Positions 13,705 through 17,758 of a DNA stretch of 17,758 bases are shown here, piece by piece. The first letter of the stretch is position 1, and each line of letters begins with the position of its first letter. A program made the position numbers and the translations under genes. The notes under the pieces are model-generated. The model was not told the origin of the DNA and did not search any database. It saw only the letters and a program-made list of their open reading frames with translations. The stretch comes from Paludibacteraceae bacterium (GTDB lineage Bacteria; Bacteroidota; Bacteroidia; Bacteroidales; Paludibacteraceae), in contig CANIXM010000004.1 in the NCBI GenBank assembly GCA_947471245.1, positions 1-17,758 on the forward strand, given 5' to 3'.

Positions 13705-13821
13705 ATGAAAGTAAGAGCATCAATCAAAAGACGTACAGACGATTGTAAAATCGTTCGTAGAAAAGGTCGTCTTTATGTAATCAACAAAAAAAATCCTAAG
13801 TTTAAACAACGTCAGGGATAA
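13705..13821 (+). CDS. rpmJ: 50S ribosomal protein L36 (bL36), zinc-free form
   Basis: This 38-codon gene is easily missed because of its size. It translates to MKVRASIKRRTDDCKIVRRK then GRLYVINKKNPKFKQRQG, the full length of the family. L36 is the smallest 50S protein and helps organise 23S rRNA near L6 and the stalk base. Zinc-type L36 has Cys11, Cys14, Cys27 and His33. Here these positions are Thr, Cys, Asn and Phe, so metal binding is lost, as is common in Bacteroidota. It follows infA across repeat copy 4 and precedes rpsM by 27 nt. No Shine-Dalgarno is seen. Confidence 0.97.
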   Translation: MKVRASIKRRTDDCKIVRRKGRLYVINKKNPKFKQRQG

Positions 13822-13848
13822 TCATTTATCTTGAAAAAAAATTAGTTT

Positions 13849-14229
13849 ATGGCTATAAGAATTGTAGGAGTAGATTTACCTCAAAACAAAAGAGGAGAAG
13901 TTGGATTGACTTATATCTACGGAATAGGTCGCAGTAGTGCAAAAAAGATTTTAGAATCTGCAGGTGTTGATATCAACATTAAGGTTAAAGACTGGACTGA
14001 CGACCAAGCATCTAAAATCCGCGAAATTATTGGAGCAGGATTCAAAGTAGAAGGTGACCTTCGTTCAGAAGTGCAATTGAACATCAAGCGATTGATGGAT
14101 ATCGGTTGCTATCGTGGAGTGCGTCACCGTATTGGTCTTCCATTGAGAGGTCAAAGTACCAAGAACAATGCCCGTACACGTAAAGGTAAAAAGAAAACAG
14201 TTGCTAACAAGAAAAAAGCAACCAAATAA
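13849..14229 (+). CDS. rpsM: 30S ribosomal protein S13 (uS13)
   Basis: S13 lies in the 30S head, contacts P-site tRNA and forms bridges to the 50S. The 126-residue product starts MAIRIVGVDLPQNKRGEVGL and has the helix-two-turn-helix region YIYGIGRSSAKKILESAGVD. The signature IGCYRGVRHRIGLPLRGQST comes before a lysine-rich tail that ends KKKTVANKKKATK, which in the family reaches between the tRNAs. It is the first gene of the alpha block. Confidence 0.98.
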   Translation: MAIRIVGVDLPQNKRGEVGLTYIYGIGRSSAKKILESAGVDINIKVKDWTDDQASKIREIIGAGFKVEGDLRSEVQLNIKRLMDIGCYRGVRHRIGLPLRGQSTKNNARTRKGKKKTVANKKKATK

Positions 14230-14283
14230 TTAGGTTATTAACTGTTTGCGAATTTTAGAAAAAGCAAAAAAACATTAAGTAAT

Positions 14284-14673
14284 ATGGCAAAGAAAACAGT
14301 TGCAGCCAAGAAAAGAGTCGTTAAAGTAGATGGAGTAGGTCAATTGCACGTACACTCATCGTTTAACAACATTATTGTTACACTTACTAATGGTGATGGT
14401 CAAGTAATATCTTGGTCTTCAGCAGGTAAGATGGGATTCAGAGGCTCAAAGAAAAACACTCCTTATGCTGCTCAGATGGCAGCTCAAGATTGTTCAAAAG
14501 TTGCATTTGATTTAGGATTGAAAAAGGTGAAAGCCTATGTAAAAGGTCCAGGTAATGGTCGTGAATCAGCTATTCGTACTGTACATGGTGCAGGAATTGA
14601 AGTAACTGAAATCGTTGACGTAACACCTTTACCACACAATGGTTGTCGTCCTCCTAAAAGAAGAAGAGTGTAA
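14284..14673 (+). CDS. rpsK: 30S ribosomal protein S11 (uS11)
   Basis: S11 is on the 30S platform near the E-site mRNA. The 129-residue product has GQLHVHSSFNNIIVTLTNGD near the start, GKMGFRGSKKNTPYAAQMAA, and the family ending PLPHNGCRPPKRRRV. The Asn-Gly in HNGCRPP is the site converted to isoaspartate in other bacteria. A 54-nt gap separates it from rpsM, and a 146-nt gap follows before rpsD. Confidence 0.98.
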   Translation: MAKKTVAAKKRVVKVDGVGQLHVHSSFNNIIVTLTNGDGQVISWSSAGKMGFRGSKKNTPYAAQMAAQDCSKVAFDLGLKKVKAYVKGPGNGRESAIRTVHGAGIEVTEIVDVTPLPHNGCRPPKRRRV

Positions 14674-14819
14674 TTTTAAGAAATCTTTTCCTCGTAATTG
14701 AATCGGTGATACTATTTAAAAGATTGCAACCAACCCTCTCTGCAATCGCGGCTGAATAAACTGTTACCTTTTTGTAAGCGCGGAATTCATAACCAATTTT
14801 AAAAATTTAATAGAACAAA
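14674..14819 (+). promoter_or_regulatory. Long rpsK-rpsD gap with a stem-loop (possible rpsD leader)
   Basis: This 146-nt gap is one of the five long gaps and the only one without the C/G repeat element. It holds a perfect 7-bp inverted repeat GATTGCA (14722-14728) / TGCAATC (14741-14747) with a 12-nt C/T-rich loop, and a weak TTAC/GTAA hairpin around 14764-14777. No T-run follows the 7-bp stem. S4 is a known autogenous regulator in other phyla, so a leader RNA is conceivable, but I recognise no known S4-binding structure. Confidence 0.35.
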
Positions 14820-15425
14820 ATGGCAAGATATATTGGACCAAAGTCAAGAATTGCTCGCAAGTTTGGTGAAGCTATTTTCGGACCAGACAAAGTGTTAGCA
14901 AAAAAGAATTATCCTCCTGGACAACACGGTCAAGGTCGTCGTAAAAAAACTTCTGAGTATGGTATTCAGTTACGCGAAAAACAAAAAGCAAAATACACTT
15001 ACGGCGTGTTGGAGAAACAGTTCCGTAACTTGTATGAAAAAGCTCAACGTACAAAAGGTGTAACAGGTGAAGTGTTACTTCAACTGTTGGAGTCTCGTTT
15101 GGACAATTTGGTATATCGTTTGGGATTTTCTCCAACTCGCTCAGGCGCTCGTCAGTTGGTAAGTCACAAACACATCACCGTAGATGGTAAAGTAGTAAAC
15201 ATCGCTTCATGTCACATCCGTCCAGGTCAAGTAATTGCCGTACGTGAAAAAGACAAGTCGATGGAAGTAATACACGCATCTTTGAATGGATTTAACCACA
15301 GCAAATATCCATGGATTGAGTGGAACGCTTCAGCTTTATCAGGAACTTATTTACATGTTCCCGAACGTGAGGATATTCCAGAAAATATCAAAGAGCAATT
15401 AATCGTTGAGTTGTATTCTAAATAA
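14820..15425 (+). CDS. rpsD: 30S ribosomal protein S4 (uS4), zinc-free form
   Basis: S4 is a primary 16S rRNA-binding protein that starts 30S body assembly and affects accuracy. The 201-residue product begins MARYIGPKSRIARKFGEAIF and lacks the N-terminal zinc cysteines of the C+ form. KNYPPGQHGQGRRKKTSEYG follows. The S4 RNA-binding domain is at about 91-155 (SRLDNLVYRLGFSPTRSGAR, then QLVSHKHITVDGKVVNI). The start is 146 nt after rpsK, in an unusually long gap. rpoA follows after 11 nt. Confidence 0.98.
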   Translation: MARYIGPKSRIARKFGEAIFGPDKVLAKKNYPPGQHGQGRRKKTSEYGIQLREKQKAKYTYGVLEKQFRNLYEKAQRTKGVTGEVLLQLLESRLDNLVYRLGFSPTRSGARQLVSHKHITVDGKVVNIASCHIRPGQVIAVREKDKSMEVIHASLNGFNHSKYPWIEWNASALSGTYLHVPEREDIPENIKEQLIVELYSK

Positions 15426-15436
15426 TAATTGAAACA

Positions 15437-16429
15437 ATGGCTATATTGGCATTTCAAAAACCCGAAAAGGTTATCATGTTGGAAGCTGACGCATTTCATG
15501 GCAAATTTGAATTTCGTCCGCTAGAACCAGGCTATGGTATTACTGTAGGTAATGCACTTCGTCGTATCCTTTTGTCTTCATTAGAAGGTTTTGCAATTAC
15601 TTCGATTAAAATCGAAGGGGTTGATCATGAATACTCCACTGTCCCAGGTGTAATTGATGATGTGACTAACATCATCTTGAACTTGAAGCAAGTGCGTTTC
15701 AAACAATTGGTTGAAGATATTGATCACGAGAAAGTAACCTTGAATATTGCCGGTGCTACTGTGTTGACAGCTGGTGACTTAGGTAAACAGTTTACTGGAT
15801 TCGAGGTGCTCAATCCAAGTTTGATTATTTGTGAATTGGATCCATCGGCCAATTTCCAAATGGAATTGAACGTAAATAAAGGTCGTGGATATGCTCCATC
15901 GGAAGAAAACAAAACTGCTAATGCAGAGCTTGGAGTTATTCCTATCGATGCTATTTTCACTCCAATTCGTAATGTGAAATATGCAGTAGAAAACTACCGT
16001 GTAGAGCAAGTAACCGACTATGAAAAGTTAGTCCTTGAAATTTCTACAGATGGTTCTATACATCCAAAAGAAGCATTGAAGGAGTCTGCAAAGATTCTTA
16101 TTCACCACTTTATGTTGTTTTCTGATGAGAAAATTTCATTGGAAACCAGTGAAGGTGAAGGTAATGACGACTTTGACGAGGAAGTACTTCACATGCGTCA
16201 GTTGCTTAAAACCAAATTGACCGACCTTGAACTATCTGTTCGTGCGTTGAACTGTTTGAAAGCAGCCGATGTAGATACATTGGGTCAATTGTGCAGCTAC
16301 CACCGTCATGATTTATTGAAATTCCGCAATTTCGGTAAAAAGTCACTAACAGAGTTAGATGAAAAATTAGAAAGCTTGAATCTATCCTTCGGTATGGATA
16401 TCACAAAATATAAATTAGATAAAGAGTAA
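15437..16429 (+). CDS. rpoA: RNA polymerase alpha subunit
   Basis: The alpha dimer scaffolds RNA polymerase assembly, and its C-terminal domain binds promoter DNA and activators. The 330-residue product has the N-terminal domain at about 15-230 with EPGYGITVGNALRRILLSSL (30-49), the helix for dimerisation and beta contact. A linker rich in Asp and Glu follows at 238-250. The C-terminal domain has LTDLELSVRALNCLKAADVD (261-280) and LLKFRNFGKKSLTELDEKLE (303-322). Arg269 in SVRALNCLK aligns with E. coli Arg265, the key DNA-contact residue. It sits in its usual slot between rpsD and rplQ. Confidence 0.99.
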   Translation: MAILAFQKPEKVIMLEADAFHGKFEFRPLEPGYGITVGNALRRILLSSLEGFAITSIKIEGVDHEYSTVPGVIDDVTNIILNLKQVRFKQLVEDIDHEKVTLNIAGATVLTAGDLGKQFTGFEVLNPSLIICELDPSANFQMELNVNKGRGYAPSEENKTANAELGVIPIDAIFTPIRNVKYAVENYRVEQVTDYEKLVLEISTDGSIHPKEALKESAKILIHHFMLFSDEKISLETSEGEGNDDFDEEVLHMRQLLKTKLTDLELSVRALNCLKAADVDTLGQLCSYHRHDLLKFRNFGKKSLTELDEKLESLNLSFGMDITKYKLDKE

Positions 16430-16434
16430 CAGAG

Positions 16435-16953
16435 ATGAGACACAATAAGAAATTTAACCATTTAGGTCGCAAGACAGCTCATAGAAAAGCAATGTTGTCA
16501 AACATGGCATCTTCTCTTATTCAACATAAGAGAATTGCTACCACTTTGGCAAAAGCAAAAGCTTTACAAGTATATGTTGAGCCTCTTTTGACAAAATCTA
16601 AAGAAGATACTACACACTCTCGTCGTACTGTGTTCAGTTATCTTCAAAACAAAGAAGTTGTAACAGAACTTTTTCAAAATGTAGCACAAAAAATCGCTGA
16701 TCGTCCAGGTGGTTATACACGTATTTTGCGTACAGGTTTCCGTCTTGGTGACAATGCAGAAATGTGTATCATCGAATTGGTGGATTATAACGAAAACATG
16801 TTGAAAGAAAAAGCTGCTAAGAAAGCTGCTCGTACTCGTCGTTCTACTGCTGCTAAGAAAGATGCAGCTCCTGTGAAAGAAGAAGTAGCTACACCAGTTG
16901 TAGAAGAGGTAGCACCAGTTGTTGACGAAAACGAAACACCTGCTGCAGAGTAA
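16435..16953 (+). CDS. rplQ: 50S ribosomal protein L17 (bL17) with acidic C-terminal tail
   Basis: L17 lies near the tunnel exit on the 50S. The core occupies about residues 1-120: MRHNKKFNHLGRKTAHRKAM at the start, then HKRIATTLAKAKALQVYVEP and GGYTRILRTGFRLGDNAEMC. The protein is 172 residues against 127 in E. coli. The extra part goes from a Lys/Ala/Arg stretch (about 124-142) to an acidic Val/Glu/Pro run with near-repeats (VKEEVATPVVEEVAPVVDE), probably disordered. It is the last gene of the cluster and is followed by a strong terminator. Confidence 0.98.
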   Translation: MRHNKKFNHLGRKTAHRKAMLSNMASSLIQHKRIATTLAKAKALQVYVEPLLTKSKEDTTHSRRTVFSYLQNKEVVTELFQNVAQKIADRPGGYTRILRTGFRLGDNAEMCIIELVDYNENMLKEKAAKKAARTRRSTAAKKDAAPVKEEVATPVVEEVAPVVDENETPAAE

Positions 16954-16970
16954 TTCAAAATCAATAATGC

Positions 16971-17015
16971 AATAAAAGCGAGTAAGAAACCATCTGTTTC
17001 TTACTCGCTTTTATT
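16971..17015. terminator. Strong Rho-independent terminator, probably bidirectional
   Basis: A perfect 20-bp inverted repeat (16971-16990 with 16996-17015) with a 5-nt loop CATCT. The stem core is GCGAGTAAGAAAC / GTTTCTTACTCGC, flanked by A-rich and T-rich arms. On the + strand the 3' arm runs into CTTTTATTTTG. On the - strand the matching arm is also T-rich. It starts 17 nt after the rplQ stop and ends 28 nt before the stop codon of the convergent TPR gene, so it can end both transcripts. Confidence 0.93.
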
Positions 17016-17043
17016 TTGTACCTGCTGTCTTGGCGAGTTATGC

Positions 17044-17758
17044 TTATTCTTGTATAATCTTCATCGTTTCGTTGGCTTTGCTGTAGCCCAGATTCCAACT
17101 TTTTGTCAAGTCCACAATCCCCTCTTCTTTTAAACCAAATTCAATTTTAGCAAATCCTCTGTTGTTGTAAGCATACGCATCTTTTGGATTCAACTCTATG
17201 GCCTTGGAGTAGTCGGCAATTGCACTTTTGTATTCTTGTGAATAAAACTTAGCATTGCCTCTGAATATAAATGCATCTCCGTGTTTTGGGTTTATTTCTA
17301 AGGCTTTGGTGAAGTCAATAATTGCACCTTTGTAGTCTTGTAAATAATACTTTGTAGTGCCTCTTCCGTAGTAATTATCAGCACTCTTGGGGTCAAGCTC
17401 AATCGCTTTAGTAAAATCATTCGAAGCGGCATTAAATTCTAGCGAGTTTGATTTGGAAATTCCTCTTCCAAAATATGCATCCGCATTTTTAGGGTTAATA
17501 TCTATTACTTTCGTCCAATCAGAGGTGGCTGCTTTGTAATCGTTGTTGTCAACCGTCATCCCTCTATTATAAAGTCCCTTGATGTACTTAGGATAACCCT
17601 CAATGGGCTTATTCCACTCTGCTATAGATGGCTTATTGCCTGCTGATGAGTCCTTTTTAAGTCCTTTCTCACGAAGTTTTAGATCTATAAATCGCGGATT
17701 CATATCAATGGCTTTCGTCCATTGAGCAATGGTGCCTTTGAAATTTCGAATTGAATTC
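17044..17758 (-). CDS. TPR-repeat protein, partial (N-terminus outside window)
   Basis: This is a tetratricopeptide-repeat protein. The unit of 34 residues recurs with the pattern YxxRGxxKxxxxxYxxAIxDFTKAIELNPKxAD. Examples are DWTKVIDINPKNADAYFGRG, DFTKAIELDPKSADNYYGRG, DFTKALEINPKHGDAFIFRG and DYSKAIELNPKDAYAYNNRG. Such repeats make helical scaffolds for protein binding; no partner can be read from the sequence. The frame stays open to the right edge with repeat-like sequence (TIAQWTKAIDMNP), so the Met at 17703 is internal and the true start lies outside. The C-terminal repeat near 185-219 is degenerate (SWNLGYSKANETMKIIQE), a natural end. It faces the ribosomal cluster and shares its terminator. 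No function is assigned. Confidence 0.85.
   Translation of the reverse strand, partial: NSIRNFKGTIAQWTKAIDMNPRFIDLKLREKGLKKDSSAGNKPSIAEWNKPIEGYPKYIKGLYNRGMTVDNNDYKAATSDWTKVIDINPKNADAYFGRGISKSNSLEFNAASNDFTKAIELDPKSADNYYGRGTTKYYLQDYKGAIIDFTKALEINPKHGDAFIFRGNAKFYSQEYKSAIADYSKAIELNPKDAYAYNNRGFAKIEFGLKEEGIVDLTKSWNLGYSKANETMKIIQE

Noticed and set aside
14765..14774. TACCTTTTTG in the rpsK-rpsD gap as a -7 box
   Set aside because: Seven of eight positions match TAnnTTTG, but the nearest upstream TTG (14724-14726) is about 38 nt away instead of about 19.
17701..17703. ATG at 17703 (- strand) as the start of the TPR gene
   Set aside because: The frame continues upstream to the window edge with TPR-like sequence, so this Met is internal to a repeat.

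Overview
This window is the long ribosomal-protein cluster (end of str, then S10, spc and alpha operons fused end to end) of a member of the Bacteroidota. The assignment rests on three things. fusA is followed directly by rpsJ with no tuf between them. map, infA and rpmJ follow secY with no adk. The proteins also have Bacteroidota-type sequences, such as the zinc-free bL36, the S10 segment around TVNSATFVNKKSREQFEL, and the N-terminally extended L22. The DNA is AT-rich by eye (GC not computed). I cannot place it below phylum or class.

Layout, all on the + strand unless stated: 3' part of fusA (1-1547); S10 block rpsJ, rplC, rplD, rplW, rplB, rpsS, rplV, rpsC, rplP, rpmC, rpsQ (1722-6978); spc block rplN, rplX, rplE, rpsN, rpsH, rplF, rplR, rpsE, rpmD, rplO, secY, map, infA, rpmJ (6981-13821); alpha block rpsM, rpsK, rpsD, rpoA, rplQ (13849-16953). 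A perfect 20-bp hairpin terminator (16971-17015) closes the cluster. Beyond it a TPR-repeat gene runs toward the cluster on the - strand and leaves the window at its N-terminal end. Together the genes make 24 ribosomal proteins, the translocating elongation factor, initiation factor IF-1, the membrane translocon core, the enzyme that trims initiator Met, and the RNA polymerase alpha subunit.

Most junctions are 1-30 nt, and no gap exceeds 174 nt. The five long gaps are the interesting part. Four of them (fusA-rpsJ, rpsJ-rplC, rpsN-rpsH, infA-rpmJ) are each almost filled by the same kind of paired inverted repeat. A left arm like GCCCCCTA plus a C/G hairpin begins 0-2 nt after the upstream stop codon. 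A right arm, a C/G hairpin followed by ATTTAGGGGGCT, ends 9-45 nt before the next start codon. The arms are inverted copies of one another, like a REP/BIME unit, and are at different stages of decay. The fifth long gap (rpsK-rpsD) has no such element but holds a different stem-loop.

Two genes, rplW and rplF, have very strong Shine-Dalgarno sequences; most of the others have none. I found no accessory or defence system, insertion sequence, tRNA, rRNA or CRISPR. The repeat pairs are the only clear non-textbook structure.
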